Shown here piece after piece: positions 24,148-37,800 of a stretch of 64,000 nucleotides of DNA. Position 1 is the stretch's first letter; every line of letters starts with the position of its first letter. The notes beneath the pieces are model-generated. The model was given only the letters and a program-made list of their open reading frames with translations. It did not search any database and was not told where the DNA came from. The translations under genes were made by a program, and so were the position numbers. The stretch is from Caprimulgus europaeus (Eukaryota; Chordata; Aves; Caprimulgiformes; Caprimulgidae): positions 18,799,686-18,863,685 of the forward strand of contig OU015527.1 of the NCBI GenBank assembly GCA_907165065.1, given 5' to 3'.

Positions 24148-27100
24148 GTAGCTTAAACAGTCAGTGAGACTGTAGGTTTTTTAAAGTACTTGATTTACAA
24201 AGGCAGGCTATGGACTTCCAGATGGTGACCTAGGGCTGCTGATGTGTGATATATCCACCAAGGAACATCACCAACAGTATCATATTAAGCAAAACCTAGC
24301 AATTTCAGAGTACGTGTATCTCCTGAAATAACAAAGAACAGGCTTTAACTCAGTCATATGATGATCCATGATGACTCATAGTCATTCAAAGCAGTTGTCA
24401 AGGCACTTGGATGTTCTCTTAAAAAAAAAATCCCACTTAGCTTTGAGGACCAGTTAGAATAACTGCCATTTTTAGAACACAACTGAATTTTGGTACTCAT
24501 TTCAAAAGAGTGAAACCAAACCAGGTGCTTTTTTCCTATCTTCACCTTCAGATTCAGCATGGAGACACAGATCAAGTCAACCTTGCATCTGACTTTAAAT
24601 AAACACCATTCTTAGTTTTTCCTGCCTTCAGTGTGCCCTACAATATATATAAAATATTTTACTCAATTTGGAAAAACATTTTCATTCTGGAAAGCATGTC
24701 AAATACAGGTATAGGCACAATTCTGTCAGACTGAGAGAATTATGGCAACATAACATAGGCTGTTAGAAGTACTGACTTTCTGTTGTGCTTTGATTATGAC
24801 AAACAGTGCCACACACATGCTGATGAATAAGTCTACTATCTTAAAGGCATGAAATTAGTACATCTGAAGGAACCGTGGGACTGCATACCTGGGACTGCAA
24901 TAAAAATGAATTGGTTTTCTGCTGTGTTTTTGTACTGTTTTCAGTGTTTATAATGCCTGAACCTGACCCATTAGCCCACAATGGGGCAATCTGCTGTCAA
25001 TAAAATTCAGAAAGTGAGAGGTTGCCTTGAAAACAATGCAGATCAGATTCTCATCCATAAGAAGAGATGAGAGTATGAAAACTTGAATAATTAGTTCGAA
25101 AATATCTTTCAGTGCATACAGCTTTGTTTCTGGGATTGTGTAGGAAGGTGTTTTCTGCTATCTTAAGAGGCCATTTATTTGGCAACTAGCATGAGAGGCA
25201 TCTCAAGTCTGGGCTTTATTAAATGCTTATTGATTTGATCTATTTTGTTGGGTGAATCACACAGAGAATTTCACAGTGTGGCATCCAAGGTCCTGCTCAC
25301 ACATTCAGCACAATTGCACAGAAGGACTGAACATAATATGTATGACTGGAAAGCTAGAACATGGCATTACTGGATCAAAAGGGCAGAGACAATTACCATA
25401 ATCAGCTACTCTAGCTTCTGTCATAAAGCCTCATAATTCTTGGTTGAACTAGAGAATGTTTTTCAGAAAGTGATCTAATCCTGATTACTACACTCCTAAC
25501 AACATTGTTGTTATAGATAATTAGCTTCACTGTTAAATTATGTATGCTTGGTCCAGCTTCTCATTCAGCTATCTGAGATCTGAAATTCTGACACTAGCCT
25601 TTGCCTGCTGTAAATCAGCTCTCCATTCTCCTAGATTTTCTTACCTTCCATGTATTTCCAGTATATTTCCAAGCCTCCTTTCAAAAGTGTTTTGAATAGA
25701 TTATAAAATATTTATTTGCGTTCTCTGAGGTTTTGACAATAATATAAGCCCACAACTTTGAATTTGTGAATATTTGACATCAAGGCTTTTCATTCTGAAA
25801 ATTAATGTTGGCAAATAGGAAAACTTTTAAGCGTGGTCCTCAAAACAAATTACAGATGGTAGTACATATTCTTTTTTCTATCTGTTATTCCTCTGCTATG
25901 GGTACAGAGACCACCTTTGGACACAGCCACATAAACAAGTTGCCACAAAGTAAAATGGACTTTGAAGTAGTGGATTAGATCCTCTGCTCCACAGCTGCCC
26001 TGGTGCAGCTCCTTCTCCATCCTGTGCTGAAGTTGGATCACTTGCTAAGGTAATGTACTCTTGTTAAGGAGCAACTGAGCTTGCACTCATAAGGTGAGAG
26101 CATGCACAAAAGCAGATCCCACAAAGCAATTGAACCCCACTGTTTCTTGTGTTAGTTTATGGCATTACAGCTTGGTTGTGGAATTACTCAGCTACTGTTT
26201 TGTACTGGAGTTACATGTGTAGTTGACTGTTCAGAATTACTCGCCGCTTTTGTCCCCTTCTGTATGTGTGACCTGCATTCTTGATGTGACCTCATTAAGA
26301 CAAGAAAAGCAAACAGAAAAAAAAAGAGGAGGACTTGGGGTTTTTATATTATGATAAAGATGTTGTATGGTGCTAATTTAGAGATAAGATAAAAAGTCAA
26401 AAGTCTTGTTGTTTAAGTTCGATGTCGGTTTGCACATACCCTTTTCAATTCAGTAGTGGTATGAATGAGTCATCAGAGGAAATCCTGACTGGGCAACACA
26501 TGAAATTGGATTAAGACCAAATACTATGTTTTATTTGAGCCTTAAGCACAATCTGTACCACCATAAACTTATTGTAAGGGCTCAAAGTGAATTATAATCA
26601 TAGCAACCCTATGAATTAATGAAAAACTTTACAACTATAACTGATCCATCACTACTAATTCAACTGTTCGGAAGATGCCCTCATTAATAACATTATTCTG
26701 TAAAATTTTAAATCCATGCTTACTGTCAGTCTCTTGGAAGAAGGCTCCATGTCCTGAATTAGTACAAAGCAAGACATTTAAAATAATCTTTAAGTAATTG
26801 CTAAAACAATTATACTTTTTAAAAAAACAACAGTCTGGAGAAATCTCTGGAAGCCAACTGACTATGTAATAAAGGCCTAAAAGGAAGGCAAAGCAAGACT
26901 TCTAGGCTACTTTGTAATAAATCTCTACATGAGAAAGGAAGACTATTTTTCATTAAAATGTTAGAGTGGAAAAGCTTGAACTTTGGGAGTTGACCAAATG
27001 CCTATATTGGGGCCTGGTACTTCTGTGCCTCAGTGAAGAGTTCTACCATCATTCTCAGTGGAGGCAACTACTGGGCCATAGAGACAAGACGAGGAGTTTC

Positions 27101-30100
27101 TAAGCAGTTAGAAAGGTGACTGTTTTCTGTTTTCTTGTCCCGTTGGGTCTCAAACAACACATGCAGACACATATAGATGCACACAGACACACACATCTAG
27201 CTATACGAAAGGAACTTGTCATACTGACAGCTAAAACTAGCCCTGAAAATCAGTCCTTGGAAGTAAACACCAGTTCTGTATCCTTCTTAAGTCTCTGTGG
27301 ATCACTTAGAAGACAGGATTAATCTCTTGGGTTAGCCTAACAAATGAGAGTACACAGTGGTCTGCTTTGGTTCTTATAAAAGTAAGGATGCTAACAGTGG
27401 CCACACTACACTGTTGCAGACCACTCTCAGAGAAAAAGGAGTCTCATTTTTGTGATCCGGTGTTGAGAGTTTTCACCTTCTCAGTGGCTGACCAGATGTT
27501 TCTGAATATTAGAGTTCACATTAAGAAAAAGAATTCCCATTCACATGACTTCTTATTTAGCAAATCGGTGTTCACTAAAACCACCACCTCACCTGAACTT
27601 CTGTATATAAAATCTGAAATAGTAACATGAACAAAGAAAAGCAGAGAAGAATTATGCTTTCATTTATCATCATTAACATTTTTAATTAAAGATTTTTATG
27701 TGGTATTATACATTCCTAGTGGATAAAGTGGATTGTTTTGTGAATCTTCAGACTGACTTAACCTGACTACTTGATGCCTGTATGGGGAAAGCCTGCTTTT
27801 CATATCCTTTTACAGAGGCAATTACAAACAAGCTTATTTCAGACAGCATTTTCCTTTGGCTATGCTATGTTGCATTTCGTTGTTGTTTTCTTTCACTGTT
27901 GTAATTATTTATCTGTTTGCCATCACTGATGTCTAGCACATAGCTGTTTAAAGTACGGAGAACTAAAGAAGAAACAATTTATGTTCTTTTTTCTACAACT
28001 CTCCCATTGCTACTAAATAATGTGTACTCTTATTTGCCTGTAATAAATAATTTATAAAAGAACCACAATTATAAAGGTGTATTGGATTGTGGTATTCTTT
28101 GTAAATATCCTTGACAAGCAGATAAGGACAGCGGCAAAAGAAACCAAAGCCTAATTAAGAAACAACATGTTGTTATCCATAAGGAGGAAAGCATACTTTT
28201 AAAGCAAAAGCTGAACTGAAGTCTACACTAACTCCCTCTGTACTCAGAATAGCAGTTCTCCTGACATGGTCAGTGATACAGAATTTAACTTCTCCCTCTC
28301 CGAACACTCAAGCATGCAATTATGAACCAGCAATAACACAGTTTGGCAATTATCATTTGTAGTGATCATTTATCTGTTTTGATACCAAATAGGGTTTCTG
28401 CCAAAGAAAACTCTGTTAATTATTCAAATAGCATTGCATTAAGCATTCAAAAGACTTTGAAAACTCGAAAAAGCAGACACATCCCTTGGGATTCATAGCT
28501 CATATTGTCAATCCATCCTCTGTCCCGTGATCGTCACTGTGATTTATGAAAATAAAATCAGAAAAAAACCTAAAACCCAATATGGGCCAAATAACAGCTG
28601 TTCTAAATTGTCAGAGCTTTTTGCAGTCGAGGAAGAATGATGCTGATTTACACTTGTGGAGGTTCCAGCTCTATTCTTTCATTTTCTTCCTTCCCATATG
28701 TCAATAAGGATCATAATAGTAGCCAGTTATAACACATCTTACGTAGTAATATTTTCTTTGTATTTGTCCTCTTAGTATTGTGTGCTACACTAGAGTTATT
28801 TTTCTCTTTTCTCCAGACATTTCCTTTTCTCCTGCTCTTTCTTTTGTGTCTTTTCCCTTGAGATATTATTGTTATTTGAACTGGCAAAGAAACAGATTAC
28901 AATTTTTTTTTCTCCAGAAGAAAACAGATTTATTTGAATCTTTCTTGGCAGCGTGTTCCCCACCCATGGGCCACCATGGAAGTAGCAGCCTCTGCTCTTA
29001 GTGACAACTCCATTGTTCTAGATATTTGTTGTTATTGTAGTGTGCCTGCATAATGAGGACAACTACAGAATACTTAGCCTGTTGAGAGCCTAGAAAATGA
29101 AGATGTGAAATTATATTTTCTCTCTTTCTTCTAGTCTGTTTGCCATACTAGAGGAATACAAAGGGGCTTGAAACTTGTCAGCTGCCAGGAAAGAATTTCC
29201 TAGTTTCCAAGGAAGCTTTGTGTTAACATCTAGCTGGTTTCTTACATACCATTTGTCCTTCCAGTGCAAGAACTGGAAGCTGCATAACCAAGGCATGACT
29301 GCTCTGTGATGTGCTAACCTGGCACATGGTTCCTCTGGAGCTGCTAGCAGCTGGTGTAGTTTACAAATGCCTTTTGGTTGCTTTAAACTGTTTGGAAGCT
29401 GGCATTGGACCAACGTGACGATCAGGCTATTCAGTCCTCCTCCCCACATGCCTGGAAGTGACTGCCAAGTCCAAATGAAATGCCTCAGAAAATCTGCGTC
29501 AATAATTTTGAGTTTAACCCAGAAACCTACTGGATTAGGTGCTGTATCTATATTATCAGAATTTGTACAGCGATAGGCTGTCATATCCTTCACCCTATGG
29601 GAAATTATTCTGGGCCAGATATGGTACACTGCCATAATGAAGCCTGAAAGCTCACGAGTTCCTTGGTCATTCTAGACAAATCTCCATCTGCCAAAACAAG
29701 CCAGCCACAAAAAAACAAGGTACTTCTGCCACCTATCACTTTTTTTGGTATCTAGTAATGGTGAAGCATGAAAAGGCCAAGTTCAGAACCAGACCTAAGA
29801 GTCTGAGGTCACTTCTTCACTTAAGGATGGTATCAGCAAAAGTAAAATGTAAGTGAAAGTCCGAGCATTGGAGATCATGGAGGTAATTGTGAATTAGCTA
29901 GGAAGGATTTGTGAACTTTAAGGATAAAACAGACAAAATGAATAATTGTAGTCTGACATTGATAGTGCCAGAACCCTGCATTTCTCTTTGAAGCCACCTC
30001 ATTTAAGGAAGACAGAGGAATTTGCAGTCTCAGTCAAGATTAAACACTCCAACTTCAGAAAATTTTTCCAAACATAGGTTGGAACATGAAGAATACTGAA

Positions 30101-33100
30101 AGCAGAAAAGGAAGGCACAATGAAAAGAGAAAAATAAGAAACATCCAGGAAAGGGATTATACTGGGTCTAATGTGAGTGGGTGAGAACTTGATTATGTCA
30201 AGTAAGAAAACTGGGAGCACAGTCAGAGAGAAATTAGGTCAGAGTGATGTTAACTGCAAGAAAAATACCTTCAAGGAATTTCAGTCCATTTGAAGAAATT
30301 ATAACATTTATTGTTCTTTCATTGGAGAGAACAGAGAGTAGTGTCCATGTAGGTGCCCAACTGACATTTAAAAGGTAGAGGAATTCTTCCATGTATTATT
30401 TTTGTTTGTCTTTTTACATGAAAATTCAATGTCATTGCCAGTGTCAGCTTATTGTTAACCATCTGTTCTGACATTGCATAGAAATAGCACATTTCCCTGA
30501 ACTGCTGGATGGCTTTTCAATGCCTTATTGACTTAAAGGAAATAGTAAAACATTTCATGCAGTTGAATATGAAGTATTCTTGACCCAGGACTGAGATACG
30601 TATCTCTGGCATTGTTCTTTCCCTTGCCAAACATTATTTTGGCCAGCTACTATTTTAGGTTTAATATCCTTGACTTGACATATCCCTTCTGTTTGCTCTA
30701 TTTACTTCTTGTTTTCAGTTCATGTCATTCTTCCATATGTAACATTAAGCAGGGATAAACAACAAGAAAAGAAACTCAACAAGAGCATCATCAGGAAGAA
30801 GCAAACAAAATAACTTCATCTGATCCAAAATCTGTGTGTAACTACACAGGTAACTATCCAAATTAAATGAAAATTTACTTGCCACATTATTTCCCTGGGG
30901 TGGACATGATCTATTCATCACTCATCTTCTGTCTCCTTCTCCTACTTTAGCTCCTTGCATTTTGAAATACCACTTTTGGAAGCCTGCATTTCCATACTTT
31001 CACTCTGCATCTATCCTGCATTTTCCCTCATGGTCAGCATCATGACACTATGCAAGTAACAACAAAATATGCATGCCACTTATTCGAGCTGAATCCCTAC
31101 TTCATTCTGATTGCAGACTGGCTTAGGCTAAATGTGCTAGGGATGCATAGATTGTTTGGTGGATGTGTTGCAGCTCAATTAATTTAATTTCTAACCTGCT
31201 TCAACTGCTCCATCAACTATCCCATCAACAACAGACAAGGCAAATTTTTAGATACTCATGTCCATGGAAAGCACTGTCCATTATCACCATTTCTTTCTGA
31301 GTTAGAGCCAAAATAGATTTCCAATGTAAGTAGTCAGGATGCAGAAAGTATTACATATATTGAGCACAACATGATACACTGAAAAACTATCCCATTAGGT
31401 AAGTGGATGAAGGTTTAAAGTTCGGGTTACGGTTGACTAGAGAAACCTCACCATTTTTAAGATTTCAAGGAACAAGTAAGTATGCAAAAATAATTTAAAA
31501 TTTCTTTGAGTTCTCTTCACCTGCAGCTAGTGAATTTTGGTTCACTATTTCTGAATATTTTCATGCTTGAAGGTAGTGGAAGACTTTTTCTTTTTTTTTT
31601 TTTTCTTGTGGTTGAAACATATAGTAACATAGCTCCATCTTCAATAATGTGTGGACCAATTCAACCTCTCAAGGACTACCTTCTATTACTTTTATGTTGT
31701 TAAAGTTGTTTGCTTTGTTGTTTTGATGCAGCTGTTCAGAGCCAGCTGTACACTGTCACTAAATCCACGGTGAAAATAAGCCAGTCAGCTATGATAAAAA
31801 AATCCTCGGTGTGCTTCTCATTTTTTAAATTTTTTTTTTTTTTAAGATGTACAGGGTTCAAAGTGGGTTGTCAAACTGTTGCAAGATCCCACGCAGAGCA
31901 TAATTCTGGCTCAAATGAAAAGAAAAAGACAATGCTTCCACTGGCTTCACTGGGGTCAGAATTTTACTTGCAAGATGCCATGTTTCCATTTTGCAAAAGT
32001 CAAGTCATTTGCCATTTAACCTATGTTTGCTTTTTGCACATCCCGTGAGGCAGACTCATAAAGTTCAGCTCTCTTTGAGGGATTCAGAGAGTACAACTGC
32101 TAAAATAGGAAATATTTAATTTAATGTAATTCCATACTACTGAAATTAAACTGTTGCCACTGTTTAAAATAACAAGATAAATTCAGGTTTGTAGGAATGG
32201 GGTTAGGTTGCAGATTAGTCCTGAAGTATCACATCCCTCAGGCCCACTAGATAAACAGTTTTAAAAACAATGCTTTATTTCAGGATGGAATAAGCCTGGG
32301 CTCTTGTTTCTTTTTTTAGATTTAGGGAGGACTTTATGTGGTAAGACAAAAATGCAGATAGTTGATGGAAATAGACACTCATTTATTCAATTATCATTTC
32401 TAAAACCAAGGAATAAGTTCATCACCACTATATTTTTTTGTTCACATACTTTTGATTGAGTATTAATTGAGTATTTTCAATGTACATAATGCAGTCTACA
32501 ATCTCACGCAACTACAGTTATAAATATCTATGTGCCTTGCTTAGCCAAAGTCAACTGTTTAAAAAGTACCTCTTTATGAAGTTTAAGAGAGATAAAAGAA
32601 TAGTTAGGTGTTGTTCAAAGAGATGAGTGTTGGAGAAATGCTGACAGATTTTTAGCTACAGAAGTATTAGGGAGCACTGCCATGGTAATAGTAAAAGCTG
32701 TGCTAAGAGAGTCTATAATAGGATCAAGCTGGATAAACCTTTCTCCTTATGCATGAAAGAACACCTTTATAAGTCAGTGTTTTTCTCAGTTATAATCCTG
32801 GAAGTCCAACTCATGAAACTTTTATCGTATAAGATTTTCATTGAAGGAGACTAGCACAGTCTGAAAAGTAGGACAGGGGTTAGATCTATCTGTTTATGTT
32901 TGAGGATGCAAGTAAATTCATTTGTTTTAAAAAGAAAACTTTGTGGTATATAAAGGACAGAACAGCAGACCAATCTATTCTTTTGCTGGAATGAATTTTG
33001 GTTGTACATAAGAAGAGCAAACTCAAGTACTTGTACTCTATGATAAGATGAAATATTTGAAGGCCCCAACTGTTGGGTGCATTGCACATATGGTTATTGA

Positions 33101-33647
33101 GAGTGACAAGAAACAGCAGAAGGATCACAACTACCTCCTTCCTCAGCTCCCCTCCCGAAACATTGATACCCCTGGCTATATTAAGGTGTGGCAAGCACTG
33201 AGAAATTTACACACTTCCTGTTCAACCACAGCAAACTGATATGCCTTTGGCAAACAAAAATACCATGATGGAAAGTTCACTGTCCTTTATAATCACCTTT
33301 TCTGAAAATATAAAATGTCCAGTAACAATATCAAAAAAGTCACTCATATCCTTCTCTGTATTCTCCATGAAATTTGATTCAAAGAGAGATCCATGGAGTA
33401 TGCAGTGACAACTAGGTTATTACAGACTAGAGAAGAAAGGCTCTCTGTTTATAGGACGGTAGGGAAGACTAAAGGCATATCCAGTCAAAGTAAGCAGGCC
33501 ACAGGCAAAATGGGCAGCAAAATGAAGGAAAAGATACCAAATAAGAAATGCATTATAAAAGAACTCAGACCAAGGTTGGATAGTACGGAGATAAAAATAT
33601 GCACATCGCTGTTTGTGTACTACCCTTTGGCTCGTGCAATAAGTCTA
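24148..33647. other. intergenic DNA
   Basis: No gene was supported. A 174-codon minus-strand frame at 29111-29635 is the longest in AT-rich sequence here but shows no domain. 27870-28580 has dense homeodomain-, RUNX- and GATA-like words and may be a conserved element. Confidence 0.4.
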
Positions 33648-33780
33648 GATTCACAGAGTCACAGAATGGTTTGGGTTGGAAGGGACCTTAAAGATCATCT
33701 AGTTCCAAGCACCTTGCCATCAGCAGGGACACCTTCCACTAGACCAGGTTTCTCAGAGCCTTGTACAACCTGGCTTTGAA
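33648..33780 (-). mobile_element. CR1 LINE, 3' end fragment
   Basis: The plus strand begins TTCACAGAGTCACAGAATGG and continues GGGTTGGAAGGGACCTTAAA and GATCATCTAGTTCCAA. That is the reverse complement of a CR1 3' terminus. The copy is about 130 bp and only moderately diverged. Confidence 0.93.
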
Positions 33781-34712
33781 GATTGAGATGTGGAGGTTTA
33801 TTCTCTGTTCCTACCACTCAGCTTTTCTTCATGCCTGTAACTGGAACAAGTAAGGTTCTTCCATATTTCAGAACTTAAAGATCTTTTCTTCTAGAAGTCA
33901 TTAACAACATATTTTATTTTAACTTAAATCTCTCCTGTTACTCCCACATTTATAACTGCAACTTTAATGTGATCTATTTTTTTTTTCCCTTAAAGATTGT
34001 CATGCTACCTCCTTTATATCTGAAGAAAAGATGATGAAGTCTTTCCTCTGCCGCTGCTGGACATTATTTATTTATAAAAAATAACCATCAATTTCAGCTC
34101 TTTTTTCATTAAAACCCCTATTTGAATATGCCCATTGTTCAGGCAGTAACTAATGTAAAATCTTCTGTAAGAAGATACTATAGCCACATCTTACCTGACA
34201 ATTGTCTTTTGTAAAGACTGCTGTAAGCATTCAGCAGTCACAGTCTGATGTTTGAGCTATGCAATCAGTCCATTCTTTTGTATTCACAGAGAGGGCTAGA
34301 GCATTTAAGTGAGATAAAGCAGAGGCAAGGAAATACCAGAAATAATATAATGTGCTTTTCCTTTGCCTTTTCTGCAGCTGTACTACGTGCTGTCTGATAA
34401 TGTGGTTACCAGAATCAAAAGCACCGTTGTGCCTCTCAACTAAGAGAGACAGAAAGCCAAGAATCACTGAAAACAATATTTTAAAAAAATGTGGAGAGAA
34501 AAAATGTAAATTAACTTTTAAAAAATGAAATTAACTTTTCTCCTGTCACATTCATCAGGTGAAGTACTCACTAATTTATATGTCTCTTGATTTGTCCTTT
34601 CAAGTACCATGCCTTTAGCAGAGACTGGAGTAAACTGTCTTATTCCTTTGTAGGTTAGCACGTGGTTGTTTCACTGAAACTTTTCGCTCCTTCCACTGCT
34701 CTTCTCCTTAAA

Positions 34713-34847
34713 ATCTCTATCTCTATCTCTATCTCTATCTCTATCTCTATCTCTATCTCTATCTCTATCTCTATCTCTATCTCTATCTCTATCTCTATCT
34801 CTATCTCTATCTCTATCTCTATCTCTATCTCTATCTCTATCTCTATC
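34713..34847. repeat. (ATCTCT)n hexanucleotide microsatellite
   Basis: About 22 perfect copies of ATCTCT (135 bp), followed to about 34895 by a degenerate mix of TATC, TATATC and TCTG units. The tract keeps one strand almost purely pyrimidine plus A. The open frames across it on both strands (Ile-Ser, Asp-Arg and Glu-Ile repeats) are artefacts. Confidence 0.97.
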
Positions 34848-34899
34848 ATCTATATCTATGTCTATATCTCTATATCTATCTGTCTGTGTGTCCAAATTA

Positions 34900-37800
34900 C
34901 TTAAAATAGTGGTTTCTTAAGAGTTTTCAAGCCTAAAAAACTCTTCATGTCTACCTCCAGAACTCACTTCCACCTAAATCATTCTCTGTAAACCCTTTCC
35001 AATATTCAAATAGCTTCTGTCCTCTCTTACTGCTGCGAAAATCTGTGATGGAATAGTTGTAATTCCTTAGAGTTAAAAAATACCAAATGAATGTCAAAAC
35101 TAGGACTAAATTTCTGAGTTTCACTTTGTGAGTATGCCTATATGAGAAGCTGCAAGGAGATCAATACTTCCTCTTGTTATTCTGGATCACTGATACCATG
35201 CTTTGGCATGTCAGTGAGCCTGAAATAATATATTTGCCTTTCAGCAAAACTCTCAGCAGGCTCTGCTGAATCAGTTACAGTACTTCACTACCATTACTAA
35301 AATCACTTCCAGATTGGAACAGACCCATCACCACCTAGCTTGGGGCACAGGCAGTGGGGTTTGCACCTGCATAAGAAGACACAGTTCTAGCTTCCTTTCT
35401 AGTGAGCGTGATAAGCTCCTTTCATTTCCAGCTGCTACTTTTAGCATACTGTGTCGTGACACTTTCACCTTATAGTAGATACTAATTAAAACAGATGATG
35501 CAATTTTATGACCATTTTTCGTGTCATGATATTTGGTAAAGACAAATTCTCACGCTTAAAGAAAAAATACTTGGAAGGAGTTGGAGTTTTGACTAATGTC
35601 TTTTCATGAATTATGAGGACCAGAATGAAGAAAGTGGTGAAAAAGCATAATAGCAACTGATCCAGCTAGTACCTACCTCTTTCCAAAATGGCAATCCTGA
35701 AATAATCTCTTTCATTATTTAGGACTGTCATTAGGAATTCTGATATAACTCTTGAACCTGAATTCTCAGATTATGCTTTCTTGACACAGAGTTGCCTTGT
35801 CAGCTTATTTTCCTGCCATTGCCATAATTCTTTATCTCAGGCATTCCAGTTCTGAATATGTCATTGCTGAAGTGAGTGGGTCAACATATGCAATGAAAAT
35901 AACATTTTCTAAATCCTTTCAAGGAAGCACCTTCAAGGTCAGCCCCTCTCACTCCTTTTCTTTACACATCTTGATTAAGTATAAGAATTGATGCCATTTG
36001 TATAACAACAACAGTCTGATGAGAAATTACCAGTTGCAACAAATTTTCATGGGTTCTGCATAAACCTTGATTTAGAAGAAGCCCAAGTGGATTTAACTTC
36101 TTAATGTTTGATATACCACTGAAAATTTGATTACTTTAAAAAACCTGACTTTTAAATCTTAGAAAAATAGCAACAAAATCAGTCACCAGTTTGTTCATAC
36201 AAGGCAGAATTCCCTGTTTTACTCTTTAAGCCCTGTTGAGGGTGAGTCCTCGGGTCACAGGTGATAAGTATATTTCAGTCTGACATGAGTGGCCAAGCAA
36301 GTACATCAAATGAACTGTAAAGACAAAGGGACAAAGGCCTCCACTGTCTGCTGGCTAGTCTCTGCTAAAATCTTCTCACATGGTGCAGGGAAAGCAATCA
36401 GTGTCTGGACTTTCTGATGCCTGCAAAGGTAGCAAGGCTTTCTACCAAGAGAGGACTTGTACAGCTAGGTGGTGTCCATAAGCTATTCCTGATCTTTTTA
36501 AAGTTACCTTGTTGACCTCTTGCTTTACCTGCAGACACCATTGTTATAAAGTGGACAACCCCTGACAGTAAGAGTATCATATAAAAAACAACCAACCAGC
36601 ATCGGCTTGGGTTAGATGGAGCCAGGGATGCTTTGGTACCGTGGATTCTGAAGGAAATATTCAGATCCAGACCACATCCAGAAAAAACTCACTTTGTTTG
36701 AATTCCTGGGGGAAGGGGAAGTGAAGGGAAACCATGACTTTGGGCTTTGCCTGCTTTTGTACAACCTAAATTTGATCTATAAGAAGGAATTAAACAGTCA
36801 GCATTTCAGAAGCTTACCAAATAAATTACTAGTGCTACATTTATTTGTAATTATAGGTCATTTCTTAATACTGTTGTAAACCACACATTCCAGGGCTTTG
36901 CAAGCACTTTAAAACATTTTTTAATCTCTTTGGAAAAAAGAAGCTGCCATTGGCAACAATAGAAGAAATGCAGCCTTAGTCCCTTAGTTCTTACTATGAA
37001 ATGATGCTTTTCACTACTTTAAACAGCTCCCCCAGCACACAAGCTGTGTGCACGCACATACCACCCACAGTAAGCTATTTCTTCTGACAGTTTCAACTAT
37101 GTTATGGAGAAATTCAGTGACATATTGTATCACAGCACCACACTGACGGCACTCTCTATCACGTCTAGAGAGTCTGATAATAATATCAGAGGCAATGTCT
37201 CATAAAAGGCTCTCACTGTTAGTGGCTCCACAAATTTATCAGATCCAAAGAAGCTGCAATCAGGATACGGTGTCAATAGCAGGGGCTTTGCTTCCTATGG
37301 ATATAACTGATACTTTTGGATTTTAGATGTACAAGGACAGTACGAGTTATTTTCATTTTACTATAGATTCTATGTTCAAAAGTAAGGGAAAACTATATAA
37401 CTTACAGTTAATTGCCTCTTTTGAACCTAGAAAGGCAATACCCTTTATTCACCCTCGTCTGCCAAGCTATATAAGTATACACACTATACAAAACTACAGT
37501 CTAACTGAGGTCCTTTTAATGCCAATTGTTATGGTACTTGCATGTGGAATATCTACAGTGCCTGGTTATATCAGGGCAAGTTAAAACAGCTTTTACTTCC
37601 TTTTTGTGTTACTCAGTACCTTATTTTATTGTTATTATTTGCCGTGTTTTAGTGTATCCTATCCAGCACAGACCAGAAATCCCACTGTGCAGTCAACACA
37701 GGGACAGATCCATAGTTTAAGGTGGAAAGGATGAGAGTGGGAGAAGAGGAGATGGATGGGATGGGAAGCGTGTGGTGACAGCAATGACTTCCTGTTGGTA

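Noticed and set aside
34713-34847. CRISPR-like regular repeat array
   Set aside because: Units are six bases with no spacers; it is a microsatellite in a vertebrate genome.
34655-34904. Open frames with Ile-Ser, Asp-Arg and Glu-Ile repeats
   Set aside because: Direct translations of the ATCTCT microsatellite in different registers.
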